Assembly: GCF_000758625.1 (NCBI RefSeq)
Contig: NZ_CP009283.1
Coordinates: forward strand, 6,583,501-6,647,500
Source: Paenibacillus sp. FSL R7-0273
GTDB lineage: Bacteria; Bacillota; Bacilli; Paenibacillales; Paenibacillaceae
DNA: 64,000 bases
Direction of reading: 5' to 3'
Shown here: positions 29,225 to 41,331 of the stretch, in pieces
Layout of the letters: each line of letters starts with the position of its first letter
Position numbering within the stretch: position 1 is the first letter of the stretch
Made by a program: the position numbers and the translations under genes
The notes under the pieces: model-generated
Databases searched by the model: none
Told to the model about the DNA's origin: nothing
What the model saw: only the letters and a program-made list of their open reading frames with translations

Positions 29225-29277
29225 GCCGTCCGCCTATATGCAATTCTATGATGACTTAAGTGTAATATCCGGACGGC
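29225..29277. repeat. Inverted repeat between fusA and tuf
   Basis: Perfect 8-bp arms GCCGTCCG and CGGACGGC separated by 37 nt, in a 109-nt gap. No T-run follows. Possibly an mRNA processing or stabilising structure that raises tuf expression. Confidence 0.5.
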
Positions 29278-29293
29278 AAGTTAAAAATGGTGA

Positions 29294-31372
29294 CTATTCT
29301 CCACCCTTGTTCTTGGAAATGATTTCTTCAGCAATGGATTTAGGTACTTCCTCATAGTGAGAAAGCTCCATTGAGAATACGCCACGTCCTTGAGTACCGG
29401 AACGGAGAGTTGTGGAGTATCCGAACATTTCGGACAAAGGCACCTTAGCACGGATAATTTGAGCACCACCACGGGAATCCATACCTTCGATTCTGCCGCG
29501 ACGGGAGTTCAGCATACCCATAACATCGCCCATGTATTCCTCAGGAACAGTTACTTCCACTTTCATGATTGGCTCAAGCAGAGCAGGCTTACACTTGTCT
29601 TTAGCTGCTTTGAGCGCCATCGATCCGGCAATTTTAAATGCCATTTCGTTGGAGTCAACATCATGGTATGAACCATCAACGATGGTTGCCTTAACGTCCA
29701 CAAGCGGGAAGCCTGCGATAACGCCGTTTTTCATTTGCTCTTCAATACCGGCAAGTGCAGGAGCGATGTATTCTCTTGGTACAGAACCACCGACAACTTT
29801 ACTTTCGAATTGGCTGCCAGTACCCGGCTCGAGAGGTTCGAATTCAACCCATACGTGACCATACTGACCGCGACCGCCGGACTGGCGAACGAATTTACCT
29901 TCAACACGTGCTGGTGCTTTGAATGTTTCGCGGTAAGCAACCTGTGGTTTACCCACGTTGGTTTCTACTTTGAATTCGCGGCGCATACGGTCGATGATAA
30001 TGTCAAGGTGAAGCTCACCCATACCTGCCAGGATGGTTTGGCCAGTTTCTTCATCAGTATGCGCACGAAGAGTTGGATCCTCTTCAGTCAGCTTACCGAG
30101 AGCAACGCCCAATTTATCTTGGTCGGCTTTGGTTTTTGGTTCAACTGCGATTTCGATAACCGGATCAGGGAAGTTCATGGATTCCAGGATTACCGGGTGC
30201 TTCTCATCGCAAAGGGTATCGCCAGTACTTGTGTCCTTCAGACCAACAGCTGCTGCGATATCACCAGCGTAAACGATGGAGATTTCTTGACGGCTGTTAG
30301 CATGCATCTGCAGAATACGGCCGATACGCTCACGTTTGCCCTTAGTAGCGTTAACTACGTAAGAACCGGATTCCAGGACACCGGAGTATACACGGAAGAA
30401 CGTGAGTTTACCAACATAAGGGTCAGTCATGATTTTAAATGCCAGTGCTGAGAATGGTTCTTCGTCCGAAGAGTGACGAACCGCTTCAGTTCCGTCATCC
30501 AGATGACCTTGAATAGCCGGTACATCTACTGGGGATGGCAAGTAATCAACGACAGCGTCCATCATCAGCTGAACGCCCTTATTGCGGTAGGAGGATCCAA
30601 CGATTACAGGGAAGATTTTAACTTCTACTACGCCTTTGCGCAGAGCAGCTTTGATCTCTTCAACTGTAATTTCTTCACCTTCCAGGTACTTCATAGTCAG
30701 ATCTTCGTCAAGTTCTGCAACCTTTTCGATCAGCTCAAGACGCAGAGTCTCAACTTGTTCCAGATAGTCAGCCGGAATTTCCGTTACTTCGATGTTTTGG
30801 CCCAGATCATCTTTGAAGATGTGAGCTTTTTGCTCAACCAGGTCAATGATACCAACGAAGTCGTTCTCAGCGCCAATTGGCAGTTGAATTGCAACTGCAT
30901 TGGCTTGCAGGCGATCACGCATGCTCTCAACAACGTTAAGGAAGTCCGCACCGATGATATCCATTTTGTTTACATATGCGATACGAGGTACGCCGTACCG
31001 GTCAGCCTGTCTCCATACAGTTTCAGACTGAGGCTCAACGCCTTCTTTCGCACTGAAAACACCAACTGCTCCATCCAATACACGTAGGGAACGTTCAACT
31101 TCAACTGTGAAGTCAACGTGTCCTGGAGTATCAATGATATTGATGCGGTGACCCTTCCAAGAAGCAGTTGTAGCAGCGGAAGTAATCGTAATTCCGCGCT
31201 CTTGTTCTTGTTCCATCCAGTCCATTGTAGCTGCACCCTCGTGAACTTCACCGATTTTGTGCGTACGGCCTGTATAGAAAAGAATCCGCTCAGTGGTAGT
31301 AGTTTTACCAGCATCAATATGCGCCATGATCCCGATATTACGTGTATTTTTTAAGGAGAACTCTCTTGCCAT
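29294..31372 (-). CDS. fusA: Elongation factor G
   Basis: 692 residues: GTPase domain with [15 protein letters not shown], the [10 protein letters not shown] switch region, DTPGHVDF and NKMD, then domains II-V ending [11 protein letters not shown]. Drives translocation and, with RRF, ribosome recycling. Fusidic-acid site residues appear standard. Follows rpsG by 48 nt. Confidence 0.99.
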   Translation of the reverse strand: MAREFSLKNTRNIGIMAHIDAGKTTTTERILFYTGRTHKIGEVHEGAATMDWMEQEQERGITITSAATTASWKGHRINIIDTPGHVDFTVEVERSLRVLDGAVGVFSAKEGVEPQSETVWRQADRYGVPRIAYVNKMDIIGADFLNVVESMRDRLQANAVAIQLPIGAENDFVGIIDLVEQKAHIFKDDLGQNIEVTEIPADYLEQVETLRLELIEKVAELDEDLTMKYLEGEEITVEEIKAALRKGVVEVKIFPVIVGSSYRNKGVQLMMDAVVDYLPSPVDVPAIQGHLDDGTEAVRHSSDEEPFSALAFKIMTDPYVGKLTFFRVYSGVLESGSYVVNATKGKRERIGRILQMHANSRQEISIVYAGDIAAAVGLKDTSTGDTLCDEKHPVILESMNFPDPVIEIAVEPKTKADQDKLGVALGKLTEEDPTLRAHTDEETGQTILAGMGELHLDIIIDRMRREFKVETNVGKPQVAYRETFKAPARVEGKFVRQSGGRGQYGHVWVEFEPLEPGTGSQFESKVVGGSVPREYIAPALAGIEEQMKNGVIAGFPLVDVKATIVDGSYHDVDSNEMAFKIAGSMALKAAKDKCKPALLEPIMKVEVTVPEEYMGDVMGMLNSRRGRIEGMDSRGGAQIIRAKVPLSEMFGYSTTLRSGTQGRGVFSMELSHYEEVPKSIAEEIISKNKGGE

Positions 31373-31420
31373 GGAATTGGGTCTCCCTTCAAAATATAAG
31401 TTATTTTAACAGCTATGATC

Positions 31421-31891
31421 CTACCAGCGGTAGTGAGCAAACGCTTTGTTCGCTTCAGCCATTTTGTGTGTATCTTCGCGTTTCTTAACAGAAGCGCCTG
31501 TGTTGTTGGAAGCATCGATAATCTCAGCCGCCAAACGCTCTTCCATAGTCTTCTCACCGCGGTTGCGTGAGTAGTTTACGAGCCAACGTAATCCCAGAGC
31601 AGTACGTCTCTCAGGTTTAACCTCGATAGGTACCTGGTAGTTAGCACCGCCGACACGGCGAGCCTTAACTTCCAGAACTGGCATGATATTCTTGATGGCA
31701 GCTTCGAAAACTTCCATCGGTTCTTTACCAGTACGTTCTTGGATCAATTTAAACGAATTGTACAGAATGCTTTGAGCGACACCTCTTTTACCACCCAGCA
31801 TAATGCGGTTGATCAAACGAGTAACCAACTTGCTATTATACAATGGATCTGGCAATACATCTCTCTTAGTAACTGGACCTTTGCGTGGCAT
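31421..31891 (-). CDS. rpsG: 30S ribosomal protein S7
   Basis: 156 residues: [37 protein letters not shown], signature region [15 protein letters not shown], end [10 protein letters not shown]. Head-domain assembly initiator that contacts E-site tRNA. Confidence 0.98.
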   Translation of the reverse strand: MPRKGPVTKRDVLPDPLYNSKLVTRLINRIMLGGKRGVAQSILYNSFKLIQERTGKEPMEVFEAAIKNIMPVLEVKARRVGGANYQVPIEVKPERRTALGLRWLVNYSRNRGEKTMEERLAAEIIDASNNTGASVKKREDTHKMAEANKAFAHYRW

Positions 31892-31936
31892 GGATATCCC
31901 CCTTTCTTAAATGTTTATTATTCAGGAATTGCAATC

Positions 31937-32356
31937 TTATTTCTTAACCTTAGGACGTTTCGCACCATACTTGGAGCGAGCCTGCATACGATTAGCTACG
32001 CCTGCTGTATCCAGAGCGCCGCGAACGATGTGATAACGAACTCCCGCAAGGTCCTTAACTTTACCTCCGCGCAGCAATACTACGCTGTGCTCTTGAAGGT
32101 TGTGTCCGATACCCGGAATGTAAGCAGTCACCTCAAGACGGTTCGTCAAACGAACACGGGCATACTTACGAAGTGCGGAGTTTGGTTTACGTGGTGTCAT
32201 TGTACCTACACGAGTGCAGACACCGCGTTTCTGCGGAGCGCTCAAATTTGTACTCTCACGCTTGAGGGCGTTGAACCCTTTTTGAAGAGCGGGAGACTTC
32301 GATTTCTCGATTTTGGCTTGACGGCCCTTACGAACCAGTTGATTGATAGTTGGCAT
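31937..32356 (-). CDS. rpsL: 30S ribosomal protein S12
   Basis: 139 residues from [29 protein letters not shown] precedes ATG, so the 12-residue longer reading is rejected. Decoding loops: [11 protein letters not shown] is wild type at the streptomycin Lys, but the second loop reads [13 protein letters not shown] where most bacteria have GGRVKDLPGVRYH, so a conserved Arg and Pro are Lys and Ala. The Asp that is often methylthiolated is kept. Confidence 0.97.
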   Translation of the reverse strand: MPTINQLVRKGRQAKIEKSKSPALQKGFNALKRESTNLSAPQKRGVCTRVGTMTPRKPNSALRKYARVRLTNRLEVTAYIPGIGHNLQEHSVVLLRGGKVKDLAGVRYHIVRGALDTAGVANRMQARSKYGAKRPKVKK

Positions 32357-32490
32357 TTGTTGTGCCACCCCCTTCCTGAAATAGTAATCCATTTACGAAC
32401 TTTAAGTCCACAGACCCAGGCGGTTCATAAAAAGACAAATGAAAAGTCTTTGCTGCCGAAGTACACCCCGGTACAAAAACATCTTTCGTG

Positions 32491-32742
32491 CTATTGTTTT
32501 AAGACGGCTGCCATAGCAGCACCAACTTCGATACCACAGGCCTTGCCCAAATTCAGCATTGTATCTACATAAGTGATCTTAACACCTTGTTTGTTGCAAA
32601 GCATAATAATTCTGGAAGTAATCCGTTGATCTCCGTCCTCTGCCACATAGACTTCTGCGGCCTGGCCCAATTCCACCGCTTTGACGGTTTGTTTGGTACC
32701 GATCTTGACCTGAGCATCTTGTAATCCTCTGTCATCAGTCAT
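32491..32742 (-). CDS. rplGB: Ribosomal L7Ae family K-turn-binding protein (RplGB/YbxF)
   Basis: 83 residues from MTDDRGLQDAQVKIGTKQTVKA with GGAGGT 9 nt upstream; the longer reading starting MALLFF is not supported. Contains the L7Ae core TKQTVKAVELGQAAEVYVAED and NLGKACGIEVGAAMAAVL. The B. subtilis homologue binds K-turn RNA. First gene of the str operon and behind its own promoter. Confidence 0.92.
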   Translation of the reverse strand: MTDDRGLQDAQVKIGTKQTVKAVELGQAAEVYVAEDGDQRITSRIIMLCNKQGVKITYVDTMLNLGKACGIEVGAAMAAVLKQ

Positions 32743-32796
32743 AATATCATTACCTCCAATGAAGAAGAATAACAAGGCCACTCACGCACCTTAGAC

Positions 32797-32825
32797 ATAT
32801 TAGCATTATCAGAAGATGAAGTCAA
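32797..32825 (-). promoter_or_regulatory. Sigma-A promoter of the rplGB-rpsL-rpsG-fusA-tuf operon
   Basis: Minus strand TTGACT, 17 bp, TAATAT; start inferred near 32790, about 50 nt ahead of rplGB. Confidence 0.75.
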
Positions 32826-32865
32826 GCAAATCAGTAATAATTTTATTGAATTTCACAACAGGCAG

Positions 32866-32897
32866 CCGCGCCGCGGATGATTAAGCCCGCGGCGCGG
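32866..32897. repeat. GC-rich palindrome between rpoC and rplGB
   Basis: Perfect 11-bp arms CCGCGCCGCGG / CCGCGGCGCGG around a 10-nt loop, 25 nt past the rpoC stop. A very stable hairpin with no T-run after it in either direction; likely protects the rpoBC mRNA 3' end or stalls polymerase. Confidence 0.65.
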
Positions 32898-32921
32898 AAT
32901 CTGCTTGCCATGATAATTTCA

Positions 32922-35900
32922 TTATTCGGCTGGAACCGCTTCTTGAGCTTCTTGCTCGCTCTCTTCATTCGGATCATTCAGCTTCACATTACGGTAACGG
33001 TTCATACCTGTTCCGGCAGGAATCAGCTTACCGATGATAACATTTTCTTTCAGTCCAAGAAGCTTATCCACTTTACCCTTAATTGCTGCATCGGTCAGGA
33101 CGCGGGTAGTTTCTTGGAAGGATGCTGCAGACAGGAAGGAATCCGTCTCCAGGGAAGCCTTGGTAATACCGAGCAATACCGGTTTGGCAACTGCCGGCTC
33201 CTTACCTGAAAGAATAGCTTCCTTGTTGGCTGCTTCAAATTCCTGAATATCCGCAAAGGCACCCGGAAGAAGAGTAGTCTCTCCGGCGTCGATAATACGG
33301 ATTTTGCGCAGCATCTGCTTAATCATAACTTCAATGTGCTTATCGTTAATTTCTACGCCCTGGTTACGATATACGCGTTGGACTTCCTGCAGAATGTAGT
33401 TCTGCACCCCGCGGATACCCTTAATGCGCAGCATTTCTTTAGGGTCAATAGAACCGTCAGTCAGCTCATCCCCGGCTTCAATCTCCTGGCCTTCGCTGAC
33501 ACGCAGACGTGAACCGTAAGTGATGGAATAAGTTTTGGATTCAGCTTCACCTTGAACCTCGATTTCACGGCGGTCCTTCGTTTCGCGGATTTCCTTAATT
33601 ACCCCGTCAATCTCACTGATTGTAGCCTGACCTTTAGGGTTACGGGCCTCAAAGAGCTCCTGGATACGCGGCAAACCTTGCGTGATGTCATCACCGGCAA
33701 CACCCCCGGTATGGAACGTACGCATGGTAAGCTGGGTTCCCGGCTCACCGATGGATTGTGCGGCAATAATACCTACAGCTTCACCGATTTCCACGAATTT
33801 ACCTGTTGCCAGGTTACGTCCGTAGCATTTTTTGCAGACCCCGTGACGGGCACGGCAGCTCAGTACAGAACGGATTTGCAGCTTGGTTACGCCTGCATTA
33901 ACAATCTCTTCAGCCTTATCAGAGTCAATCAGATCGTTACGGTGAACGATGATTTCCTTGGTTTCCGGATGACGGACTGTTTCGAAGGAATAACGGCCTT
34001 CAATACGGTCGTACAGATCCTCGATAACTTCCTTACCATCCTGGATACGGCTTACGGTGAAGCCTTTATCCGTACCGCAATCCTCTTCACGCACGATAAC
34101 GTCCTGGGCCACGTCTACGAGACGGCGGGTCAGGTAACCGGAATCCGCTGTACGCAGCGCTGTATCGGCCAGACCTTTACGCGCTCCGTGCGTCGAGATA
34201 AAGTACTCGAGGACGGTCAGACCTTCACGGAAGTTCGCTTTAATCGGCAATTCGAAGATACGGCCGGATGGTGTCGCCATCAGTCCGCGCATACCGCCCA
34301 GCTGGGTGATCTGCGATTTGTTACCGCGCGCCTTGGAATCAACCATGAGCATGATCGAGTTGAAACGGTCCATCGACTTCAGCAGGATGTTCGTAAGTTC
34401 ATCCTTAGTCTTCGACCAGATTTCAATAACACGGTCATAACGCTCGTCATTGGTGATCAGACCACGACGGTACTGGTTGGCAACCACATTAACCTTAGCA
34501 TCTGACTCTTCAAGGATCTTAGTCTTTTCATCAGGTACTACAACGTCTGATACGGCAACTGTTACACCGGAACGTGTGGAATACGTGAATCCCAGCTGTT
34601 TGATCTTGTCAAGAATCATAGATGTTTTGGTTGTGTGGTAGGTCTCGAAGCAGCGTGCAATAATCAGACCGAGATATTCTTTACCTACAGCACTTGCATC
34701 CTCAGCACTCATGATGCGTTCACGGATATCGGCGCCTTTTTCGTAGATGAAGTATTTCTCAGGTGTTCCCTGCAGCAGGTTCGCTTTGGTAGCTTCGTTG
34801 ATATATGGGAAACTGCTCGGATAAATTTCATTGAAGATAATTTTACCGATTGTTGTAATCAGCATTGCGTTTTGCTGCTCTTCTGTAAAGTTGGTTTTAC
34901 CCAGTGCTTTAACAGGAATAGCCACACGTGCATGCAGACCTGCTGTTCCGCGCTGATAAGCTGATACAGCCTCATTCACATTACGCAGGATCATACCTGT
35001 GCCTTTTTCTTCCTTGTTGTCCATAGTCAGGTAGAATGTACCCAAGACCATATCCTGGGAAGGAGTAACAACCGGCTTACCATCCTTAGGGTTAAGGATA
35101 TTACCGGATGCAAGCATCAGGAGACGTGCTTCAGCCTGGGCTTCAGCTGACAGAGGAACGTGCACCGCCATCTGGTCACCGTCAAAGTCGGCATTGTAAG
35201 CCGTACATACGAGCGGGTGAAGACGGATAGCATGGCCTTCTACCAGAATCGGTTCAAATGCCTGGATACCGAGTCTGTGCAGCGTAGGGGCACGGTTCAG
35301 AAGAACCGGATGCTCTCTGATTACTTCTTCAAGGACATCCCATACTTCAGGGCTTACGCGTTCAACCTTGCGCTTCGCACTCTTGATGTTATGGGCGAGA
35401 CCTTTGTTAACCAGTTCTTTCATTACGAACGGCTTGAAGAGCTCCAGAGCCATTTTCTTCGGAAGACCGCATTGGTACATCTTCAGATAAGGTCCTACAA
35501 CGATAACAGAACGTCCGGAGTAGTCAACACGCTTACCGAGCAAGTTCTGGCGGAAACGGCCCTGTTTACCTTTCAGCATATGGCTGAGCGATTTGAGCGG
35601 ACGGTTACCAGGACCTGTTACAGGACGGCCGCGGCGGCCGTTGTCGATCAGAGCATCGACAGCTTCCTGAAGCATCCGTTTCTCATTCTGCACGATGATA
35701 TCAGGAGCGCCGAGATCAAGCAGTCTCTTAAGACGGTTGTTGCGGTTGATTACGCGGCGGTACAGGTCATTAAGGTCAGACGTAGCAAAACGGCCGCCAT
35801 CCAGTTGAACCATCGGGCGAAGCTCCGGAGGAATAACCGGAAGCACATCCATGATCATCCAATCAGGTTTGTTGCCGGAGTTACGGAAGGCCTCAATAAC

Positions 35901-36533
35901 TTCTAGGCGTTTGATCGCCCGGTTGCGGCGCTGGCCTTGTGCCGTGCGCAGCTCTTCCTTGAGGAATTCCAATTCTTTATCGATATCGATATCCTGAAGA
36001 AGTTTTTTGACTGCTTCAGCACCCATGCCTGCCTGGAACCCGTAGCCGTATTTTTCACGGTAGCTGCGGTATTCTTTTTCGGACAGAAGCTGCTTCTTCT
36101 CCAGCGGTGTTTCACCCGGATCCGTTACAACATAGGACGCGAAGTAGATAATCTCTTCCAGAGATCTTGGGGACATGTCCAGAGCCAGACCCATACGGCT
36201 TGGAATACCTTTGAAGTACCAGATATGAGATACCGGAGCTGCCAGCTCGATATGGCCCATACGTTCGCGGCGCACTTTAGCGCGGGTAACTTCCACGCCG
36301 CAGCGGTCGCAGACAACGCCCTTATAACGGACGCGTTTGTATTTACCACAGTGACATTCCCAGTCTTTTTGCGGTCCAAAAATACGCTCGCAGAACAAGC
36401 CTTCTTTTTCCGGTTTTAGCGTACGGTAGTTGATGGTTTCCGGTTTTTTTACTTCTCCGCGGGACCAAGAACGAATTTTTTCCGGAGAAGCAAGCCCGAT
36501 TTTCATAAATTCAAAATTGTTAACGTCCAACAA
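32922..36533 (-). CDS. rpoC: RNA polymerase beta' subunit
   Basis: 1203 residues, read from TTG with AAGGAGG 8 nt upstream: [19 protein letters not shown]. Zinc-binding [20 protein letters not shown], the catalytic NADFDGDQM triad, and a second zinc site near CGTDKGF...[13 protein letters not shown]. The trigger loop follows [16 protein letters not shown]. Ends in an acidic [14 protein letters not shown] tail. Follows rpoB by 110 nt. Confidence 0.99.
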   Translation of the reverse strand: MLDVNNFEFMKIGLASPEKIRSWSRGEVKKPETINYRTLKPEKEGLFCERIFGPQKDWECHCGKYKRVRYKGVVCDRCGVEVTRAKVRRERMGHIELAAPVSHIWYFKGIPSRMGLALDMSPRSLEEIIYFASYVVTDPGETPLEKKQLLSEKEYRSYREKYGYGFQAGMGAEAVKKLLQDIDIDKELEFLKEELRTAQGQRRNRAIKRLEVIEAFRNSGNKPDWMIMDVLPVIPPELRPMVQLDGGRFATSDLNDLYRRVINRNNRLKRLLDLGAPDIIVQNEKRMLQEAVDALIDNGRRGRPVTGPGNRPLKSLSHMLKGKQGRFRQNLLGKRVDYSGRSVIVVGPYLKMYQCGLPKKMALELFKPFVMKELVNKGLAHNIKSAKRKVERVSPEVWDVLEEVIREHPVLLNRAPTLHRLGIQAFEPILVEGHAIRLHPLVCTAYNADFDGDQMAVHVPLSAEAQAEARLLMLASGNILNPKDGKPVVTPSQDMVLGTFYLTMDNKEEKGTGMILRNVNEAVSAYQRGTAGLHARVAIPVKALGKTNFTEEQQNAMLITTIGKIIFNEIYPSSFPYINEATKANLLQGTPEKYFIYEKGADIRERIMSAEDASAVGKEYLGLIIARCFETYHTTKTSMILDKIKQLGFTYSTRSGVTVAVSDVVVPDEKTKILEESDAKVNVVANQYRRGLITNDERYDRVIEIWSKTKDELTNILLKSMDRFNSIMLMVDSKARGNKSQITQLGGMRGLMATPSGRIFELPIKANFREGLTVLEYFISTHGARKGLADTALRTADSGYLTRRLVDVAQDVIVREEDCGTDKGFTVSRIQDGKEVIEDLYDRIEGRYSFETVRHPETKEIIVHRNDLIDSDKAEEIVNAGVTKLQIRSVLSCRARHGVCKKCYGRNLATGKFVEIGEAVGIIAAQSIGEPGTQLTMRTFHTGGVAGDDITQGLPRIQELFEARNPKGQATISEIDGVIKEIRETKDRREIEVQGEAESKTYSITYGSRLRVSEGQEIEAGDELTDGSIDPKEMLRIKGIRGVQNYILQEVQRVYRNQGVEINDKHIEVMIKQMLRKIRIIDAGETTLLPGAFADIQEFEAANKEAILSGKEPAVAKPVLLGITKASLETDSFLSAASFQETTRVLTDAAIKGKVDKLLGLKENVIIGKLIPAGTGMNRYRNVKLNDPNEESEQEAQEAVPAE

Positions 36534-36643
36534 GGAGCAACCCTCCTTAACCTATATCCTGATTTAGTACCGTTGGCCCTCCCTTGACAGTTAAATCAAA
36601 AGAGGGCACGGTCCTTTTAATAAATGTATATCTTGACTACGGA

Positions 36644-39600
36644 TTAATCGGCGCCGACTTCTGCACCCTCCAAATTGAGGCTCAGCTTGTCGCCTGACGT
36701 CTCATCTTCATCATCCAGTTCCTTCATCTCGATCTCCTGCTCATCGCCGCTGAGGATTTTGACATCCATACCAAGCGACTGCAGCTCCTTGATGAGTACC
36801 TTGAACGATTCCGGAACACCCGGTTCTGGAACATTTTCACCTTTGACGATCGATTCGTATGTTTTCACACGGCCGACCACGTCATCGGACTTCACGGTTA
36901 AGATTTCCTGCAGTGTATATGCGGCACCGTATGCTTCAAGCGCCCATACTTCCATTTCCCCGAACCGCTGTCCGCCGAATTGCGCTTTACCGCCGAGCGG
37001 CTGCTGCGTAACGAGGGAGTAAGGTCCTGTGGAACGGGCATGGATTTTATCATCAACCATGTGCGCCAGCTTGATCATGTGCATGACGCCGACAGTAACT
37101 TCACGCTCAAAGCGCTCGCCTGTACGGCCGTCATATAGCACAGTCTTACCGTTGCGCTGCATGCCTGCTTCTTCCATAGTGTCAAACACGTCATTCTCGC
37201 GGGCACCGTCGAATACCGGCGTAGCTACGTGAATACCGAGCTGCAGTGCCGCCATACCGATATGAACCTCAAGCACCTGTCCGATGTTCATACGGGAAGG
37301 TACGCCCAGCGGGTTCAGTACTACCTGTACCGGAGTACCGTCCGGAAGGAACGGCATATCCTCTTCAGGCAGGATACGGGCAACGACACCCTTGTTACCG
37401 TGACGTCCCGCCATCTTGTCACCCTCAGAAATCTTACGCTTCTGGGCGATATAGACGCGGACCAGCTGATTCACGCCAGGAGGCAGCTCATCGCCGTTCT
37501 CACGGGTGAAGACCTTAACATCAACGATAATACCGTCACTGCCGTGAGGAACGCGCAGCGAGGTGTCACGCACTTCACGGGCCTTCTCACCGAAGATCGC
37601 ATGCAGCAGCCGCTCTTCAGCTGTCAGCTCTGTTACGCCCTTAGGAGTAACTTTACCAACGAGAATGTCACCGGCATTGATCTCGGCACCGATGCGGATA
37701 ATACCGCGCTCGTCGAGATTGCGCAGAGCCTCTTCACCCACGTTAGGAATATCACGGGTAATTTCTTCAGGTCCCAGCTTCGTGTCGCGGGCTTCGGATT
37801 CGTATTCCTCGATGTGAATCGAAGTATATACATCTTCCTTAACGAGCTTCTCACTCAGCAGGATCGCATCCTCGTAGTTATAACCTTCCCATGTCATGAA
37901 CGCAACAACTACGTTGCGGCCCAGGGCCAATTCACCCATTTCAGTGGAAGGACCGTCTGCCAGGATGTCACCCTTCTTAACAATGTCCCCTCTTTTAGCA
38001 AGCGGACGCTGATTAATGCAGGTACCTTGGTTCGAACGCATAAATTTGTGTAATTTATATTTAACGATATCGCCTTTAACTTCCTTGCCGTCAACAGCTT
38101 CTACACGGCGCAGCCAAATTTCATTAGCTGAGGAACGTTCAATGATACCGTCATACTTGGAAACAATACATACGCCTGAGTCTTTAGCGGATTTATGTTC
38201 CATCCCTGTACCTACAAGTGGTGCTTTCGGAATCAGAAGCGGAACGGCCTGGCGCTGCATGTTCGATCCCATCAGTGCGCGGTTGGAGTCATCGTTCTCT
38301 AGGAACGGAATGAGCGCCGTAGCGACCGATACAACCTGTTTTGGTGAAACGTCCATGTAGTCAACGCGATTACTAGGCATTGTAGTAATGTTGTCGGAGT
38401 CTTTGTTATAACGGACGATAACCATATCTTCCTTGAACGTACCGTCCTCATCGATCAGTACATTAGCCTGGGCTACGACATAGTTATCTTCTTCATCGGC
38501 AGTCAGATAATCAATCTGCTCGGTAACCTTGCCTGTCTTAGGATCCACCCAACGGTACGGAGCTTCAATGAAGCCATACTCATTGATGCGGGCAAAGGTA
38601 GACAAGGAGTTGATCAGACCGATATTCGGACCTTCCGGTGTTTCGATTGGACACATACGGCCATAGTGACTGTGGTGTACGTCGCGGACTTCAAAGCCAG
38701 CGCGTTCACGGGTCAGACCGCCGGGTCCGAGTGCCGATAGACGGCGTTTGTGCGTAAGCTCAGCAAGCGGGTTCGTCTGGTCCATAAACTGGGACAGCTG
38801 CGAACTTCCGAAGAACTCTTTAATGGACGCAATAACGGGACGTATGTTGATCAGAGCCTGCGGTGTAATCGCATTGGCATCCTGAATGGACATTCTCTCG
38901 CGCACTACGCGTTCCATACGGGACAGACCGATACGGAACTGGTTCTGCAGCAGTTCACCCACGGAGCGCAGACGACGGTTACCCAAGTGGTCGATATCAT
39001 CCGTGTTACCGATACCGTGCAGCAAATTAATAAAGTAGCTGATCGAGGAGATAATATCAGCCTGGGTAATATGCTTGACCGACTTGTCGATGTTGCCGTT
39101 GGCAATAAGCTTGATAACCCGGCCTTCTTCAATCGGCGAGAATACGTCGATCGTCTGTAGAGGAATATCCAAGCTGTCCATAACTCCGCCTGTTACACGG
39201 TAGTTCTTGGCAGCAACATTTTTTTCGAAATAAGGAATCAGCTCATCAAGCAGACGGCGGTCAACCATTTGACCGGATTCTGCCAGAATCTCGCCTGTAG
39301 CTTCATCAACGAGCGGCTGGGCCAGACGCTGATTGAACAGACGGTTCTTGATGTGCAGCTTTTTGTTGATTTTGTAGCGGCCGACATTGGCCAGATCATA
39401 GCGCTTTGGATCAAAGAAGCGTGCGACCAAAAGGCTCTTGGCATTGTCAAGTGTCGGAGGTTCGCCCGGACGGAGCCGCTCATAAATTTCGATAAGCGCT
39501 TTTTCCGTAGAGTCCGTGTTGTCTTTATCCAGCGTATTGCGAATATATTCATCATTACCAAGCAATTCCAGAATCTCGGCATCGCTACCGAAACCAAGAG

Positions 39601-40189
39601 CACGCAGAAGCACGGTAACCGGAATTTTGCGAGTACGGTCGATGCGGACATACATGATGTCTTTAGCATCCGTTTCAAGCTCCAGCCAGGCTCCGCGGTT
39701 AGGAATCACTGTGGCGGTGTAGGTTTTTTTGCCGTTTTTATCCACTTTTGTGCTGAAATAGACGCTAGGAGAGCGAACCAACTGGCTGACAATAACCCGT
39801 TCCGCACCATTGATAATAAAAGTGCCGGTCTCCGTCATCAGCGGGAAATCTCCCATGAACACTTCCTGCTCTTTGACCTCACCGGTCTCCTTATTAATGA
39901 GCCGTACCTTCACCCGCAGAGGAGCCGCATATGTTACGTCCCGCTCTTTAGCGTCGTCAACCGTATACTTCGGTTCACCCAGGCTGTAATCAATGAACTC
40001 CAGTACCAAATTACCCGTAAAATCCTGGATCGGCGAGATGTCCTGGAACATTTCCCGCAATCCTTCCTCCAAAAACCAATCATAAGATTTTTGTTGGATC
40101 TCGATCAGGTTCGGGACCTCGAGTACCTCGTTAATTCTCGCATAGCTCCGCCGAGTGCGTCGACCATACTGAACAAGATGTCCTGCCAA
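36644..40189 (-). CDS. rpoB: RNA polymerase beta subunit
   Basis: 1181 residues from TTG ([19 protein letters not shown]) after AGGGGTGA. Rifampicin region [31 protein letters not shown] ([11 protein letters not shown] and [10 protein letters not shown]) shows no known resistance change. C-terminal switch and clamp segments [23 protein letters not shown] are present, then an acidic tail. Transcribed both from the upstream rpl genes and probably from a promoter after rsmC. Confidence 0.99.
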   Translation of the reverse strand: MAGHLVQYGRRTRRSYARINEVLEVPNLIEIQQKSYDWFLEEGLREMFQDISPIQDFTGNLVLEFIDYSLGEPKYTVDDAKERDVTYAAPLRVKVRLINKETGEVKEQEVFMGDFPLMTETGTFIINGAERVIVSQLVRSPSVYFSTKVDKNGKKTYTATVIPNRGAWLELETDAKDIMYVRIDRTRKIPVTVLLRALGFGSDAEILELLGNDEYIRNTLDKDNTDSTEKALIEIYERLRPGEPPTLDNAKSLLVARFFDPKRYDLANVGRYKINKKLHIKNRLFNQRLAQPLVDEATGEILAESGQMVDRRLLDELIPYFEKNVAAKNYRVTGGVMDSLDIPLQTIDVFSPIEEGRVIKLIANGNIDKSVKHITQADIISSISYFINLLHGIGNTDDIDHLGNRRLRSVGELLQNQFRIGLSRMERVVRERMSIQDANAITPQALINIRPVIASIKEFFGSSQLSQFMDQTNPLAELTHKRRLSALGPGGLTRERAGFEVRDVHHSHYGRMCPIETPEGPNIGLINSLSTFARINEYGFIEAPYRWVDPKTGKVTEQIDYLTADEEDNYVVAQANVLIDEDGTFKEDMVIVRYNKDSDNITTMPSNRVDYMDVSPKQVVSVATALIPFLENDDSNRALMGSNMQRQAVPLLIPKAPLVGTGMEHKSAKDSGVCIVSKYDGIIERSSANEIWLRRVEAVDGKEVKGDIVKYKLHKFMRSNQGTCINQRPLAKRGDIVKKGDILADGPSTEMGELALGRNVVVAFMTWEGYNYEDAILLSEKLVKEDVYTSIHIEEYESEARDTKLGPEEITRDIPNVGEEALRNLDERGIIRIGAEINAGDILVGKVTPKGVTELTAEERLLHAIFGEKAREVRDTSLRVPHGSDGIIVDVKVFTRENGDELPPGVNQLVRVYIAQKRKISEGDKMAGRHGNKGVVARILPEEDMPFLPDGTPVQVVLNPLGVPSRMNIGQVLEVHIGMAALQLGIHVATPVFDGARENDVFDTMEEAGMQRNGKTVLYDGRTGERFEREVTVGVMHMIKLAHMVDDKIHARSTGPYSLVTQQPLGGKAQFGGQRFGEMEVWALEAYGAAYTLQEILTVKSDDVVGRVKTYESIVKGENVPEPGVPESFKVLIKELQSLGMDVKILSGDEQEIEMKELDDEDETSGDKLSLNLEGAEVGAD

Positions 40190-40291
40190 CTTTACTCACC
40201 CCTCATGTCTACTCACTTAAAAATTGATTGCGAACCCTTGTTTGGACCCGTATAATGGAACCATAACACAAGGATTCGACCATAAATAAAG

Positions 40292-40325
40292 AAAAGCCCT
40301 TATCGAAATCTTTCGAAAAAAGAGC
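40292..40325 (-). promoter_or_regulatory. Terminator-like hairpin in the rpoB leader
   Basis: Minus strand GCTCTT...TCGAAA-GA-TTTCGA...AAGGGC then TTTTC. It lies 105 nt upstream of rpoB and 245 nt inside the leader made from the promoter at 40571. It could be an attenuator of rpoBC; no alternative pairing was worked out. Confidence 0.5.
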
Positions 40326-40570
40326 GCATCTATCCATGGCCAAAATACTCCTTATCCAGTAGATTTGCCCAAAACGTACATATTATACGTCACCAAGCAA
40401 CAGTTTATGCGCTATTACCTATTATCCCGGCGGACATCGCCGTGACAGTAACATAGAGAACTGAATTCGCACAAACTTGCCTAACGGCTTGCGCTTGCCG
40501 GGGACAATATATTACTTGACATTTCAGCAAACTAAAGACATGGAGCCTAGGTTAATACTGACATTTTATA

Positions 40571-40599
40571 ATAATACCACTATCAAAAGCGCATGTCAA
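40571..40599 (-). promoter_or_regulatory. Sigma-A promoter ahead of rpoB
   Basis: Minus strand TTGACA, 17 bp, TATTAT, immediately after the rsmC stop. The start near 40564 gives an unusually long leader of about 375 nt. The rest of the 413-nt gap holds the hairpin at 40292-40325 and weak TATAAT-like sites near 40380 and 40250. Confidence 0.75.
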
Positions 40600-40602
40600 C
40601 AT

Positions 40603-41208
40603 TTAATTGACAGTTTTCTGTGCTTTAATAATGCGGTAGCCTTTGTCTTTCCCCACTTCTTCAACATCCGTAAACAAGCTTTCCAGCTTAGCTGCCGCTG
40701 AAGGTGCACCCTGCTTCTTCTGAATCACAATCCACAGTGTCCCGCCCTCATTTAAATGCTCAAATGCCTGTTCAAAAATGTGATGCACTACCGCTTTGCC
40801 TGCCCGGATCGGAGGATTCGTCAGAATCACATCGAATTTCTGCCCCTGAACAGCAGACAGCACATCACTTTCTTTTACCGTAACGTTCTTCACCCCATTA
40901 TTAACAGCATTCTCACGGGCAAGCTCTACCGCACGGCTATTAATATCAATCATTGTGACATGACCTTTAGGAGCAAGAAGTGCTGCGCTGATTCCAATAG
41001 GGCCATATCCGCAGCCCACATCGAGAACTGCTGCCCCCTCTGCAATTTCCATTGCTTCAATCAGAACACGGCTTCCATGGTCGATATCTCCTTTGGAGAA
41101 AACACCGGCATCGCTGGTAAATCGGAGGTTTTTTCCCCTCAGCACCGTATTGATTGTCCGTCTGTCATGACGTGCATCCGGCTGCTGTGAGTAATAATGC
41201 TGCGACAT
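40603..41208 (-). CDS. RsmC-like class I SAM methyltransferase (YbxB)
   Basis: 201 residues. SAM-binding VLDVGCGYGPIGISAALLA, the catalytic NPPIRAGKAVVH typical of RsmC/RlmG N2-guanine methyltransferases, and ITIDINSRAVELAREN-like acidic loop (VTMIDINSRAVELA). Only the catalytic half of RsmC is present, as in B. subtilis YbxB. Lies between rplL and rpoB. Substrate presumed 16S rRNA, unproven. Confidence 0.9.
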   Translation of the reverse strand: MSQHYYSQQPDARHDRRTINTVLRGKNLRFTSDAGVFSKGDIDHGSRVLIEAMEIAEGAAVLDVGCGYGPIGISAALLAPKGHVTMIDINSRAVELARENAVNNGVKNVTVKESDVLSAVQGQKFDVILTNPPIRAGKAVVHHIFEQAFEHLNEGGTLWIVIQKKQGAPSAAAKLESLFTDVEEVGKDKGYRIIKAQKTVN

Positions 41209-41248
41209 AGGATCCTCCCTTTCAATTCCGTAAAGATGTCTTTATACA

Positions 41249-41280
41249 GCAACCCCCTTGAACAAGTTCAAGGGGGTTGC
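41249..41280. repeat. Perfect 15-bp hairpin between rplL and rsmC
   Basis: GCAACCCCCTTGAAC-AA-GTTCAAGGGGGTTGC. Downstream on the minus strand is TGTATAAAG, without a T-run. A very strong structure, suited to halting most transcription or protecting the rplJL mRNA so that L7/L12 exceeds downstream products. Confidence 0.75.
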
Positions 41281-41331
41281 ATAAACCGGGATGAATCGCT
41301 CCCTCCCGGGGCATTACCTTATGGAAGCGAA

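Noticed and set aside
36534..36643. Possible terminator between rpoB and rpoC
   Set aside because: A CCCTC/GAGGG pairing exists, but the loop is long and no T-run follows, so it is not counted as a terminator.
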